Below, in pieces: positions 8,984 through 16,389 of a stretch of DNA of 33,933 nt; positions within the stretch are counted from its first letter, which is position 1, and each line of letters opens with the position of its first letter. Origin of the DNA: Cohnella nanjingensis. GTDB lineage: Bacteria > Bacillota > Bacilli > Paenibacillales > Paenibacillaceae. Made by a program: the position numbers and the translations under genes. Location of the stretch: the NCBI RefSeq assembly GCF_014212125.1, contig NZ_JACJVP010000087.1, positions 1 through 33,933 on the forward strand. The letters are read 5' to 3'. Under the pieces are notes generated by a model. It worked only from the letters and a program-made list of their open reading frames with translations, ran no database searches and had not been told where the DNA came from.

Positions 8984-11900
8984 TCAGACCGGCAGCAGCC
9001 GGAACGCGCGGATCAGGCCCGCCTGGGATGCGTTAACGGCTTCCACGAGGACGGTCAGCGCGTCTTCCGCTCCCTCGCCGAACCAGACGCCCGGCAAGTA
9101 GAACGAATCCGGACTGCCTCCCTTCATAGCCGGCCGCGCGTCGCCGCCCGGCAGCCAGAGCCGCGAGACGAGCCGGCCGGCGAAGAAGACGGTCAGCTTG
9201 ACGTTCTCGCCGTCGGCGACGATCCGCCAACCCCGGCCTTCCGCCGAATTGGGGAGCGCGCCGTACGCCCAGGCGACGCCGCCCGGCGCGAGGGAGAGCG
9301 GCAGCGCGGCGGCGATCGCGTTCGGCCGCACGACGGCCGCATGGGCAAGCAGCTCCGCCTCTTGTGCGGCGGAGAGGCGCCAGCCGACGGCGGCGTTCCC
9401 CTCCAGCAGCATCACGCGGCCGGCCGGGAGGCCCATCGTCCGCTCGAGCAGCACCGACAGCTCCTGGGCGGTGGCGGACGGATCGAGATATGGCGTCAGC
9501 GTCAGATAAGGATCGAACGGCGTCACCTGCCCCGCCTCGCGGCCGCCCACGAATACGGTCGCCGTAGCCTGCAAGCCGTCGAAGTGCAGCGTCCAGGAGT
9601 CGGCGCCGGACGAGAGGAAGATCGTCTTGCGGTAGATCTCGCGCGCCGGCTGATCCGGCGACATCCAGCCGCCGAAGGCAACGATCGGGTCGTCGTCGGC
9701 CGGCCGGGCGGACGGCAAGGCGGGCGGCAGGACGGGCTGGCGCTCCGCTTGGGAAGAGGCGACCCGCGCACCGCCGTTTGGCTTTGAGGCGGGCAGGTAT
9801 TCCGCTCGGGACGAGGCGGGGCCGGCGGATTCGGCAGGCGCTGCGGTCGCCATCGGACCGTCCGCTCCGAGCGGCGAGGCCTCGTTCTCCGCAGCTGCCC
9901 GGCGCAGCCGCCAGTTGCTCGTAATCTCGCGGGCGCGGGTTACGGCGACGAGATCCGTCAGTCCCTTGCCCGCGTGGAGGCGAAGCGCGGGCAGCCGGAT
10001 GTCGTCGAAGTTCGAATGGCCCCAGATCTCCGCGCGGGCCGACAGCCGCCGCGCGCCGCCGCCTTCCGGGAGCGGCATATACCGGCTCGAGCCGCCAGGC
10101 GTGACTGTGCCGAGATAGCGGCCGTCCGCGTAGAGAGAGACGACGTCGCTGCCCTGCCGGATAAGGACGCCGAGGGGCCGCGCTCCGCCGGTCGCCGGCG
10201 TCTCCGCCTCGTACCAGGCGAACCCCCGATAGATGCCGTGCGTCTCGAGCGGCTCGGCCTTCGGGATGGCTGCGGATTCGGCCGCCATCGGCAGATGCGG
10301 CACCTGATCCGCCGCCGTCCAGGCGATGCCGGCGTCCGCCGGTTCCGGCGCGGGCGCTGGACCCGGACCGCGTCGGACGCCGGCCGTCTCGTCGACCGAT
10401 TCGACGAGCAGCGCCTCGGCGCGCGGCAGAGCGACGATCTCCAGCAGCCGGCCCCCGCGCAGGCCGATGACGCAGCCGCTGGCGGCGCACCCGTCGAAGC
10501 GGAGCGCGAGGCTCGCGCCCGCTTCCCGGACGGTCATCCCGTCCGGCTGGACGAATGCGAATTCCTCGTCGAACTTCAGCCTGACCTCCGCTTCCCCCTC
10601 GGTATGGAAGACCAAGATCGTCTTGGCCGCGCCCTGCGCCGCGTCAGCCAATTCGGCCGTCGCGTAGTCGAGCGTTCCCGGCACCCCCCATTTCGCCATC
10701 GGCACCCGCATCGGCAGGAGGAGGCAGCGTCCGGGCGGGACGCTCAGGATCAGCGGCTCTTCGGTTGGATCGTCCTTGGTCAATTGGGCTTCTTCGTTCG
10801 AATCGTCCTTGGACGATCGGGTCTCTTCGCTTGTACTGCTCAAGGACAGCTGCGTCTCCACCGCCGTCTCTCCCGGGTTGGAGACGAACAGCAGGCTGCC
10901 TCCTCCGGCCAACGCCAGCCGATATTGGCCCGCGGCGGCGGGGTCGGCGATGCCCGAGCCGGGCGGCGTCTCTCCCGTCCCGACGGGGCTCGCCTCGGCC
11001 AACGCGCTGCCGTATGCGTTCAGGATGCGGCGCAGCAGCCGGCCTTCATAGGCTTCGGCCCGCACATGACCTTCGGGCGAGATCATGCCGCCGAAGTCGT
11101 AGTCGCTCGTCATGAACGCGAGCGGCTCGCCCCAGTTGTTCGTCGCGTTCGTGAAGCCGAAGTCGGTGCCCGATACTTGCAGATAAGGCCCGAGCAGCTT
11201 CGCGCCGCAGGACAGCAGCCGGCGCAGCAGGAAGTGGTTGCGGTTCGTCTCCGTGACGAGCAGCGGATGTCCGCCTTCGGCCAATCGCGCCTGATAGGAC
11301 AGCACCTTGGATTCGAAGTCCGGATCCCGGTCGTACGGGTAGAAGTTGCACGCGGGCACGACATCCTCCGCGTATCCGCTCGACCCATACAGTCCGCCTT
11401 GTCCCGCGCAGGCGACCAGCGGAACCGCGATGCCGCGTTCGTGTGCCAAATCTCGGAGGGCGGAGACATAGCCGTGCGGATCCGAGCAGCCGTAGAAGTC
11501 CAGTTCGTTCTCCAGCTGCACGCAGACGATCGTTCCCCCGGCTCCGGCTTGATAGGCGCGCAGAATCGGCAGGATTCGGTCGAACCAGCGGGCTACGTGG
11601 CGCAAGTAGGCGGGATCGTTGTCGCGCAGCCGAACGTCCGCTTGGGCGAGGAGATAGGCGGGTAAGGCGCCGCCATCCCATTCCGAGCAGATGTAGGGTC
11701 CCGGCCGGGCCACGACCCACAAGCCGACGTCCTTCGCGGTGTCCAGGAAAGCCGCCGCATCGCGCTCCCCTTCGAAGTCCCACTCCCCCTCCGAGCTTTC
11801 GTGATGATTCCAAGGGAAATAGACGTCGATCGCGTTGTAGCCGAACGCCTTCAGCTGCTCCATCCGCTCCCGCCACAAGGCGCGGGGAATGCGGAAGTAG

Positions 11901-11998
11901 AACAGGGAGGCGCAGAGCAGAATGACGCTCCGGCCGTTCACGGTGACCCGATCGGGCGCGAGCCGGACCGCTTGATCGACGCTCGTCTCTCGTTCCAT
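8984..11998 (-). CDS. GH35 beta-galactosidase-like glycoside hydrolase
   Basis: This 1004-residue enzyme opens with a GH35 TIM barrel: NGRSVILLCASLFYFRIPRALW, AFGYNAIDVYFPWNHHE and VARPGPYICSEWDGGALPAYLL. The likely acid/base is E165 in VQLENELDF (family QxENEYG), and E250 in LLVTETNRNHF is the probable nucleophile. The C-terminal half has beta-rich accessory domains and low-complexity linkers. No signal peptide is visible, so it should act inside the cell on imported oligosaccharides, releasing terminal beta-galactose or a related sugar. The ATG at 11998 follows GAGGAGGAA. It heads the importer operon, with a cre-like site upstream. The usual Tyr after NE is Leu here, so the exact substrate is uncertain. 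Confidence 0.9.
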   Translation of the reverse strand: MERETSVDQAVRLAPDRVTVNGRSVILLCASLFYFRIPRALWRERMEQLKAFGYNAIDVYFPWNHHESSEGEWDFEGERDAAAFLDTAKDVGLWVVARPGPYICSEWDGGALPAYLLAQADVRLRDNDPAYLRHVARWFDRILPILRAYQAGAGGTIVCVQLENELDFYGCSDPHGYVSALRDLAHERGIAVPLVACAGQGGLYGSSGYAEDVVPACNFYPYDRDPDFESKVLSYQARLAEGGHPLLVTETNRNHFLLRRLLSCGAKLLGPYLQVSGTDFGFTNATNNWGEPLAFMTSDYDFGGMISPEGHVRAEAYEGRLLRRILNAYGSALAEASPVGTGETPPGSGIADPAAAGQYRLALAGGGSLLFVSNPGETAVETQLSLSSTSEETRSSKDDSNEEAQLTKDDPTEEPLILSVPPGRCLLLPMRVPMAKWGVPGTLDYATAELADAAQGAAKTILVFHTEGEAEVRLKFDEEFAFVQPDGMTVREAGASLALRFDGCAASGCVIGLRGGRLLEIVALPRAEALLVESVDETAGVRRGPGPAPAPEPADAGIAWTAADQVPHLPMAAESAAIPKAEPLETHGIYRGFAWYEAETPATGGARPLGVLIRQGSDVVSLYADGRYLGTVTPGGSSRYMPLPEGGGARRLSARAEIWGHSNFDDIRLPALRLHAGKGLTDLVAVTRAREITSNWRLRRAAAENEASPLGADGPMATAAPAESAGPASSRAEYLPASKPNGGARVASSQAERQPVLPPALPSARPADDDPIVAFGGWMSPDQPAREIYRKTIFLSSGADSWTLHFDGLQATATVFVGGREAGQVTPFDPYLTLTPYLDPSATAQELSVLLERTMGLPAGRVMLLEGNAAVGWRLSAAQEAELLAHAAVVRPNAIAAALPLSLAPGGVAWAYGALPNSAEGRGWRIVADGENVKLTVFFAGRLVSRLWLPGGDARPAMKGGSPDSFYLPGVWFGEGAEDALTVLVEAVNASQAGLIRAFRLLPV
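10769..10834 (-). repeat. In-frame 33-bp repeat in the GH35 linker
   Basis: Two 33-bp units (10769-10801 and 10802-10834) begin ATCGTCCTTGG and encode charged 11-residue blocks related to SSKDDSNEEAQ and LTKDDPTEEP; a degenerate piece precedes them. They fall between the catalytic barrel and the later beta domains. The unit length equals that of the linker repeat in the YesN-like gene at 1089-1286, though the sequence differs. Confidence 0.7.
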
Positions 11999-12072
11999 GG
12001 GATGCGTTCCTCCTCTCGGCTTGCTTCATCGAAGGGCCCGCGCGGGCAGCGGCGCTGCGCGGCGGCCAATCA

Positions 12073-12098
12073 TGTAAGCGGTTGCTAAACTTATTGTA
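12073..12098 (-). promoter_or_regulatory. Candidate GH35 promoter -10 with overlapping cre-like site
   Basis: TGTAAGCGGTTGCT at 12073-12086 fits the cre pattern with one mismatch in the core (CGG for CGY). On the minus strand a TACAAT -10-like hexamer (12093-12098) lies 6 bp upstream of it, so the cre-like site would cover the transcription start of the GH35 operon. No good -35 is visible at 17 bp, which would fit a promoter needing an activator such as the YesN protein. Binding is inferred. Confidence 0.55.
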
Positions 12099-12125
12099 GA
12101 GGCGCGTCTTCGGCTTCTCATTCAA

Positions 12126-12238
12126 CAAAACTTCGATCTGCTGTAAAAAACTACGAACCTGTCGGCCGCGGCTGCGAATGCCTCTCCCTGTCTAACGAAA
12201 GGTTCCATTTTTGCTGGAAAAAACTACGATTTGTTGTC
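12126..12238. repeat. Degenerate dispersed repeat with AAACTACGA core
   Basis: Three related stretches lie upstream of the GH35 promoter: AAAACTTCGATCTGCTGT near 12127, AAAAAACTACGAACCTGT near 12145 and AAAAAACTACGATTTGTTG near 12218. The second and third are each preceded by CTGT or CTGG. They share an AAAACTWCGA core but are irregularly spaced (about 20 and 73 bp). No gene is visible in 12000-12290; apart from the promoter elements, these repeats are the only structure seen there. Confidence 0.45.
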
Positions 12239-12293
12239 AGAATCCCCGGAATCGCCGAAAACTCGTACGCTCGAACGGAGGCCATTTCCCCGG

Positions 12294-12334
12294 CATATAA
12301 AAAAGCCTCGCCGTCGCGGATGGACGGCAAGGCT
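12294..12334 (-). terminator. Rho-independent terminator of the AraC gene
   Basis: On the minus strand AGCCTTGCCGTC pairs with GACGGCGAGGCT (12 pairs, one wobble) around a 7-nt loop and is followed by TTTTTTATAT. It lies 27 bp after the AraC-family stop codon and insulates it from the GH35 operon promoter. Confidence 0.88.
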
Positions 12335-12360
12335 CGCGGTGATCGTTCTGTTCGTCGGCT

Positions 12361-13305
12361 TCATGGCGGGAAAGGGTCTCTCGTCGGCTCCGCTCGGCCG
12401 GCGGGGTCCGCGCCGGCCAGGCCGCGGAGGTTCCGCTTGCGGAATTCGGCGGGCGGCATGCCGAAGCTGTCCGCGAAGACCCTGGTGAAGTAATGAAGGG
12501 ATTGGAAGCCCGTGCGCTCGGCGATCTCCTTGACGGGGTGAACCGTCGTCTTCAGCAGCATCTCCGCCATGTACAGCCTCTCGCGCCGTAGGTAGGCTAC
12601 GAACGAAACGTCTCCCTCCTCCCGGAACAGGCGCGAGAGATGCCGCTCCGAGATGTGCAGCGCTGCGGCGATGTCGCCCAGCTTCAGCGGCCGAGACAGA
12701 TTGTCGCGGATGAACCGCTTGGCGAGCTGGGTCAGGTGGGAGGAGGAGCGGGCGCCGCCCGACGGCCGCGAAGGCCGCTGGACCGGCGGCCGCCCCAGCG
12801 TGCCGGGGAACGAAGCGAGCAGGACGCCGCCCAGCGCGGCCGTCTGGCCTGCATCCGCCTCCTGGCGCGCGGATTGGCGCAGCAGCGCCCGCCACAGCAG
12901 CCCCGACGCGCCTTCGCCGTCCTGGATGACGGGCGTCTCGCGGGCGCGCATCGCCGCATCGTACGCCGACGCGGCCTCCGCATGCTCCGGCGTCTCCATC
13001 TCCAGCTCGAAGCCCGCGTACAGCAGCCGCAGCCCGGTCTCGCTGCGGATCTGATGCCACTCGCCGGGGATCGAGACGAACAGGCTGCCCGCCGTCAGCC
13101 GGTAGGTCTCCCTGTCCTCCTCGTATTCGCCTTCCCCCTCCAACACGTAGCACGCCTCGTAGAACGAATGCCGGTGAACCGGATTGTCCCGGTGATCCCA
13201 CACCATGCCCCAGTAATAGACGCGAAAGGAAAGATCGCCCGCCTCGCAGGCCAAGATCGTCTCGTTCAAGTAACGGTGCGCTGCGGCAAAATCGGCTTGC
13301 GACAC
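12361..13305 (-). CDS. AraC-family transcriptional regulator with cupin sensor
   Basis: This protein of about 314 residues has an N-terminal AraC-binding cupin region (VHRHSFYEACYVLEGEGEYEEDRETYRLTAGSLFVSIPGEWHQI) and a C-terminal double helix-turn-helix (LKLGDIAAALHISERHLSRLFREE and VKEIAERTGFQSLHYFTRVFADSFGMPPAEFRKR). I placed the start at GTG 13305, just after GGGGGGTGAAAGG. An in-frame ATG at 13320 or TTG/GTG codons further up are possible, but they lack a ribosome-binding site and would run into the direct repeats at 13331-13360. The gene is divergent from the PhyH-like gene, which is its most likely target. Confidence 0.88.
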   Translation of the reverse strand: MSQADFAAAHRYLNETILACEAGDLSFRVYYWGMVWDHRDNPVHRHSFYEACYVLEGEGEYEEDRETYRLTAGSLFVSIPGEWHQIRSETGLRLLYAGFELEMETPEHAEAASAYDAAMRARETPVIQDGEGASGLLWRALLRQSARQEADAGQTAALGGVLLASFPGTLGRPPVQRPSRPSGGARSSSHLTQLAKRFIRDNLSRPLKLGDIAAALHISERHLSRLFREEGDVSFVAYLRRERLYMAEMLLKTTVHPVKEIAERTGFQSLHYFTRVFADSFGMPPAEFRKRNLRGLAGADPAGRAEPTRDPFPP

Positions 13306-13330
13306 CCTTTCACCCCCCATGGCGTAAATT

Positions 13331-13384
13331 TGCAAATTCAAGACGCGCTTGTGCAAATACGATAATCGCGATCATCCTTATGAT
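13331..13384 (+). promoter_or_regulatory. Divergent control region with 21-bp-spaced direct repeats
   Basis: TGCAAATTC (13331-13339) and TGCAAATAC (13352-13360) are direct repeats 21 bp apart, two helical turns, the usual geometry for an AraC-type activator. The second repeat overlaps the expected -35 position of a plus-strand promoter whose -10 could be TATGAT (13379-13384). No good -35 hexamer is seen there, as expected for an activator-dependent promoter driving the PhyH-like gene. Confidence 0.55.
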
Positions 13385-13424
13385 ATAAGCAAGAACCAGT
13401 AAAGCGCCAAGGAGGCTGCTCAAG

Positions 13425-14198
13425 ATGATTAAAGCAGAGGACGTCGAATTTTACAAGGAAAATGGGTACTTGCTCGTGCGCGGCGTGTTCTCCCCGGACG
13501 AAGTGGCGGAGATGCGCCGGGCGGTGGACGGCATCGTAGATCGCGCCGCCCGCTCCAAGTATGACCACAACGCGGCTTGGCAGGGCGACTATCTCCCGCC
13601 GGAGGAGCTCAAGAAGCTCGTGCTCAAAGGATTCCATGACGTGCATTACCATGACGCCGCCTTCACCCGCGCCGCCGTCCACCCGAACATGGCGGCCGTG
13701 CTAACCAAGCTGATCGGCCCGAACGTTCAGCTGCACCATAGCAAGATGCTCGTCAAGCCGCCGGAGAAGGGCGCCGCGTTCCCGTTGCATCAGGACACGC
13801 CGTACTTCCCGCACGACAATCACACCATGATGGCCGGCAGCGTCCACCTGGACGATTCGGACATGGAGAACGGCTGTCTCTGCGTCATCCCGGGCTCGCA
13901 TAAGCAAGGGCTGCTGCCGCACGTGGGCAAGTACTATTTGGACCACCGGCAATATCCGCTCTCCGCCGCCACCCCATGCCCGGCACGCGCGGGCGACGTG
14001 CTGTTCTTCAACTACTTGACCATTCACGGCTCGGACGTGAACAAGAGTACGCGGAATCGCCGCAACGTCCTGTTCCAGTACCGCGACCCGTCCGACCCGC
14101 CGACCGAGGACGTTCACGTCAATTGGGGTCAAGGTCTGATGGTATGCGGGGAGAATCCCGTGTATCGGGAGTTCAAGCCGGAGTACCAGTTGCGTTAA
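13425..14198 (+). CDS. Phytanoyl-CoA dioxygenase (PhyH) family protein
   Basis: This 257-residue Fe(II)/2-oxoglutarate-dependent oxygenase is a double-stranded beta-helix protein. The iron ligands are visible: H122 and D124 in LHQDTPYF and H201 in LTIHGSDVN. Arginines at about 210-213 could bind 2-oxoglutarate. The ATG at 13425 follows AAGGAGG with 9-nt spacing. Family members hydroxylate varied small molecules, and the substrate here cannot be told. The adjacent divergent AraC gene with a cupin sensor, and sugar enzymes nearby, suggest a carbohydrate-derived or secondary metabolite. A terminator follows, so the gene is probably monocistronic. Confidence 0.9.
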   Translation: MIKAEDVEFYKENGYLLVRGVFSPDEVAEMRRAVDGIVDRAARSKYDHNAAWQGDYLPPEELKKLVLKGFHDVHYHDAAFTRAAVHPNMAAVLTKLIGPNVQLHHSKMLVKPPEKGAAFPLHQDTPYFPHDNHTMMAGSVHLDDSDMENGCLCVIPGSHKQGLLPHVGKYYLDHRQYPLSAATPCPARAGDVLFFNYLTIHGSDVNKSTRNRRNVLFQYRDPSDPPTEDVHVNWGQGLMVCGENPVYREFKPEYQLR

Positions 14199-14231
14199 CG
14201 GCATCATGGGCGCGCATGACGCGCCGTTTCG

Positions 14232-14262
14232 AAGAGGGAGTCTTAGGCTCCCTCTTTTGTAT
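14232..14262 (+). terminator. Rho-independent terminator of the PhyH-like gene
   Basis: AAGAGGGAG (14232-14240) pairs with CTCCCTCTT (14248-14256) around a 7-nt loop, followed by TTGTATTTT. It lies 34 bp after the stop codon. Confidence 0.88.
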
Positions 14263-14280
14263 TTTCGGGCGCTTCCAGGG

Positions 14281-14382
14281 CAAAGAAGGTATTTAAACTA
14301 CCTACATTCGCGCATTTTGCGGCCAGCCCACCAAAGAAGGTATTTAAACTACTACATTCGAACTTCTTGGCGCACCCAGGAT
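14281..14382. repeat. Two-unit 51-bp tandem array
   Basis: CAAAGAAGGTATTTAAACTA begins at 14281 and again at 14332, exactly 51 bp apart. The 30-bp left half is almost identical (one C missing in the second copy) and the right half has diverged. The repeated part contains the weak palindrome GGTA-TTTAAAC-TACC. The terminator hairpin of the PhyH-like gene begins 51 bp upstream of the first unit, in the same register, although its sequence is unrelated. The rest of 14199-14496 shows no gene. A palindrome AGCTAG-GG-CTAGCT lies at 14452-14465, before the next start codon. Confidence 0.75.
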
Positions 14383-14496
14383 GACCGGTTCAGCATATTC
14401 GCACAAACATTCGCCAAATGAGACGGGTTCCGATCCGGTTCGCACGTGTTAAGCTAGGGCTAGCTAGTGTCCTTATTAGAGGAGGAGAATCGGAAC

Positions 14497-15333
14497 ATGT
14501 CCTATTTATCCGTCAGTACTTGGAGTCTGCACCGTCTGCTCGGTCCCCTTCGCTGGACGGCTTGGGATGCCGAGGCCGGCACGCATCAATCGCATGAACA
14601 GGAACAGCCGCAGGTGCTGACGCTGCTGGAGCTGCCGGCGGCGCTGGCCTCAAGAGGCTATCAAGCCGCGGAGGTTTGCCACTTTCACTTTCCCTCCGTC
14701 GAACCGGCCTATCTGTCGCAGCTTCGCGAGGCGTTCGCGGCGGCCGGCATCTCATTCGACACGCTGCTGCTCGATTACGGCGATCTGACCGCCGCGGACG
14801 AGGCGCGCCGGGAGGCCGACTACGGGCTCATGCGGCGATGGATCGATACCGCCGCCGCGGCGGGCGCCAAGCAAATCCGCATCGTCGCGGGCGAAGCGCA
14901 GCCGGGGGACGCGGAGGCCATCCGCCGGTCGGCCGCAGCGTTGAAGGCGCTGGCTGCGTACGGCGATGAGCGAGGCGTGCGCGTCATCACGGAGAACTTC
15001 AAGCCGCTGACTTCGTCGGGCGCCAGCTGCCTCTCGCTGCTCGCGCAGACCGGCGAACGCGTCGGCATGATCACGGACTTCGGCAACTTCGGCGGCAGCG
15101 CCAAGTACGAGGAACTGGCGATGATTCTGCCCTACAGCGTCTCGGTGCACGCCAAGGCGCATTACGACGACGCCGGCCTGCCGGACGAAGCCGAATACCG
15201 CCGTTGCCTCGACGTGACGAGCGCGGCCGGATTCAACGGCGCCTATGTCCTCATTTACGACGGCCCGGGCGATATGTGGGCGGGCCTCGAACGCGCGAGA
15301 CGGATCGTGGAACCGTATGTCGCGGAACGTTGA
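14497..15333 (+). CDS. Sugar phosphate isomerase/epimerase family protein (AP endonuclease 2 fold)
   Basis: This 278-residue TIM-barrel protein is of the xylose-isomerase-like family. Recognisable parts include AKQIRIVAGEAQPG, RVITENFKP with a metal-type glutamate, MITDFGNFGG and VHAKAHYDD, where acidic and histidine residues at strand ends would bind a divalent metal. The ATG at 14497 is chosen because AGAGGAGGAG precedes it by 9 nt; a GTG 30 bp upstream has no site of its own. It is separated from the PhyH-like gene by a terminator, so it probably has its own promoter. The substrate is unknown; family members act on keto sugars and inositol derivatives. Confidence 0.85.
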   Translation: MSYLSVSTWSLHRLLGPLRWTAWDAEAGTHQSHEQEQPQVLTLLELPAALASRGYQAAEVCHFHFPSVEPAYLSQLREAFAAAGISFDTLLLDYGDLTAADEARREADYGLMRRWIDTAAAAGAKQIRIVAGEAQPGDAEAIRRSAAALKALAAYGDERGVRVITENFKPLTSSGASCLSLLAQTGERVGMITDFGNFGGSAKYEELAMILPYSVSVHAKAHYDDAGLPDEAEYRRCLDVTSAAGFNGAYVLIYDGPGDMWAGLERARRIVEPYVAER

Positions 15334-15363
15334 GTCTTTGGCCATGCAAGTAAAAACGGCTTT

Positions 15364-15453
15364 GCCGTCTTCCCAAGCGGCAACACGTTTTTATCGGAGA
15401 CGTATAAGGAAAGCATGGGTGAAACTTATACTTTCCGATACGTAAAAAAAGCC
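15364..15453. other. Dispersed structured element, copy A
   Basis: This non-coding element shares an 18-nt core (GGCAACACGTTTTTATCG, 15379-15396) with copy B at 17081-17179, with one mismatch. A short GCCG/CGGC hairpin (15364-15367 with 15378-15381) overlaps the start of the core. After it comes a long stem-loop: TATCGGA (15392-15398) pairs with TCCGATA (15434-15440), and inside it GTATAAG (15402-15408) pairs with CTTATAC (15425-15431). An A7 run then leads into the bidirectional terminator. Both copies lie where convergent or repeat-flanked genes end. It could be a small RNA, a 3'-UTR structure or a small mobile repeat. No known family was recognised. Confidence 0.55.
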
Positions 15454-15480
15454 TTCGGCGATGTTTCGCCGAAGGCTTTT
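15447..15480. terminator. Bidirectional rho-independent terminator
   Basis: AAAAGCCTTCGGCGA (15447-15461) pairs perfectly over 15 bp with TCGCCGAAGGCTTTT (15466-15480) around a 4-nt loop. On the minus strand it is followed by TTTTTTT counted through the stem end, and on the plus strand by TTTT. It separates the convergent isomerase-like and NlpC/P60 genes. Confidence 0.93.
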
Positions 15481-15493
15481 GGGGTTATAGCAT

Positions 15494-15976
15494 TTAGAGA
15501 ACCCGCTTGGCCGTCACGTAGTTGTTCGTCCAGTAGCTGGAGCTGAGGCTGGAGATCGTGACGCCTTGGCTGGAGCTCGCATGCAGGATCTTGCCGCCGC
15601 CCGCATAAATCGCCACATGACCGATCCAGTTGCTCGGCGAGCTGAAGAAGACGAGGTCGCCGACGCTGAGGTCGGTTTTCGCGACCTTCTGGCCCCGCTG
15701 CGCTTGCGCCGCGGCCGTGCGCGGCAGGTCCGTGCCCTTCTCGCCGAATACGTATTGGACGAAGGACGAGCAGTCGAACGCGGAGGTGTCGCCGCTATCC
15801 GCTCCGTAGCTGTACGGAGTGCCGATGAATTGTTTGCCGAGCGAGAGGAGCTCCAGCGATTCCGGCGTTGCCGCGCTGGCCTTCGAGGCCGTTCCGATTG
15901 CAGCCCCGCCGATCCATACTGAAGTCGCCACCATGCAAGATAACAACACTTTCACCATATATTTGCCTGTCTTCAA
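15494..15976 (-). CDS. Secreted C40-family NlpC/P60 peptidase
   Basis: This 160-residue protein has a signal peptide (about 1-36, ending near SKASA) and a single NlpC/P60 domain. The catalytic residues are C69 in AFDCSSFVQYVF, H120 in WIGHVAIYAGG and H132 in ILHASS. Such enzymes cut gamma-D-glutamyl-diamino-acid bonds in cell-wall peptides outside the membrane. The start is placed at TTG 15976, with GGGAGGA 7 nt upstream; the first ATG (15958) would shorten the signal peptide and has no ribosome-binding site. It has no wall-binding domain (no LysM or SH3 repeats), so it is a minimal form. It is a lone gene with its own promoter and terminator. Confidence 0.92.
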   Translation of the reverse strand: MKTGKYMVKVLLSCMVATSVWIGGAAIGTASKASAATPESLELLSLGKQFIGTPYSYGADSGDTSAFDCSSFVQYVFGEKGTDLPRTAAAQAQRGQKVAKTDLSVGDLVFFSSPSNWIGHVAIYAGGGKILHASSSQGVTISSLSSSYWTNNYVTAKRVL

Positions 15977-16032
15977 TCGTTGTTCCTCCCGACTTCTCTA
16001 GTTGGTTCATGTTCCGCCGTGTTTGCTGAAAT

Positions 16033-16041
16033 CACTATAAC
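16033..16041 (-). promoter_or_regulatory. Candidate extended -10 promoter of the NlpC/P60 gene
   Basis: On the minus strand TGTTATAGT gives a TATAGT -10 (16033-16038) with the TGN extension; no strong -35 is seen. It lies about 57 bp upstream of the TTG start. Confidence 0.5.
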
Positions 16042-16389
16042 ACACGGAAAATTACCGTTATTTTTCCAAGGAGAGAAGGAAAGCAGGCCGAACAACGATT
16101 TTTCGCCGTTTCTTAAAATAACGTGAGAAATCTCTCATCATTGCAACCTTTTTGGAGAGACTTGCCCTCGCGGCTGCCTTTTGCCGCCTTTTCCTCCCGA
16201 ATATCGCCGGCAGATGGCTTCGCGTCCGCATTCGCTCGGCCTTTCTCGCTTCTTCTCCGCTCTCCGCCCCCTAGCTTCCGAGGCATTTATTCAGAATAGC
16301 GGCCCATCCGATTTGAATCACGATCCGCATGAGAAAAATGGCGCGACGATGGAGCCGATTTCCCGAGTCCTGGGATGGCAAGGCTAGCG
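16042..16389. other. Intergenic stretch without recognised gene
   Basis: Between the NlpC/P60 promoter and the repeat array I see no open frame with a ribosome-binding site. The stretch is C/T-rich on the plus strand from 16155 to 16275. Near its left end is the small palindrome ACGG-AAAATTA-CCGT (about 16043-16057), possibly a regulatory site for the peptidase promoter. Confidence 0.5.

Noticed and set aside
14452..14465. AGCTAG-GG-CTAGCT palindrome as an operator of the isomerase-like gene
   Set aside because: The position fits, but there is one short copy and no matching site elsewhere in the window, so it was not listed as a separate regulatory feature.
15245..15445. Small protein ending in ATRFYRR-type sequence
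   Set aside because: It overlaps the end of the isomerase-like gene and depends on the shared core of the structured element; the stems pair better than the frame is conserved.
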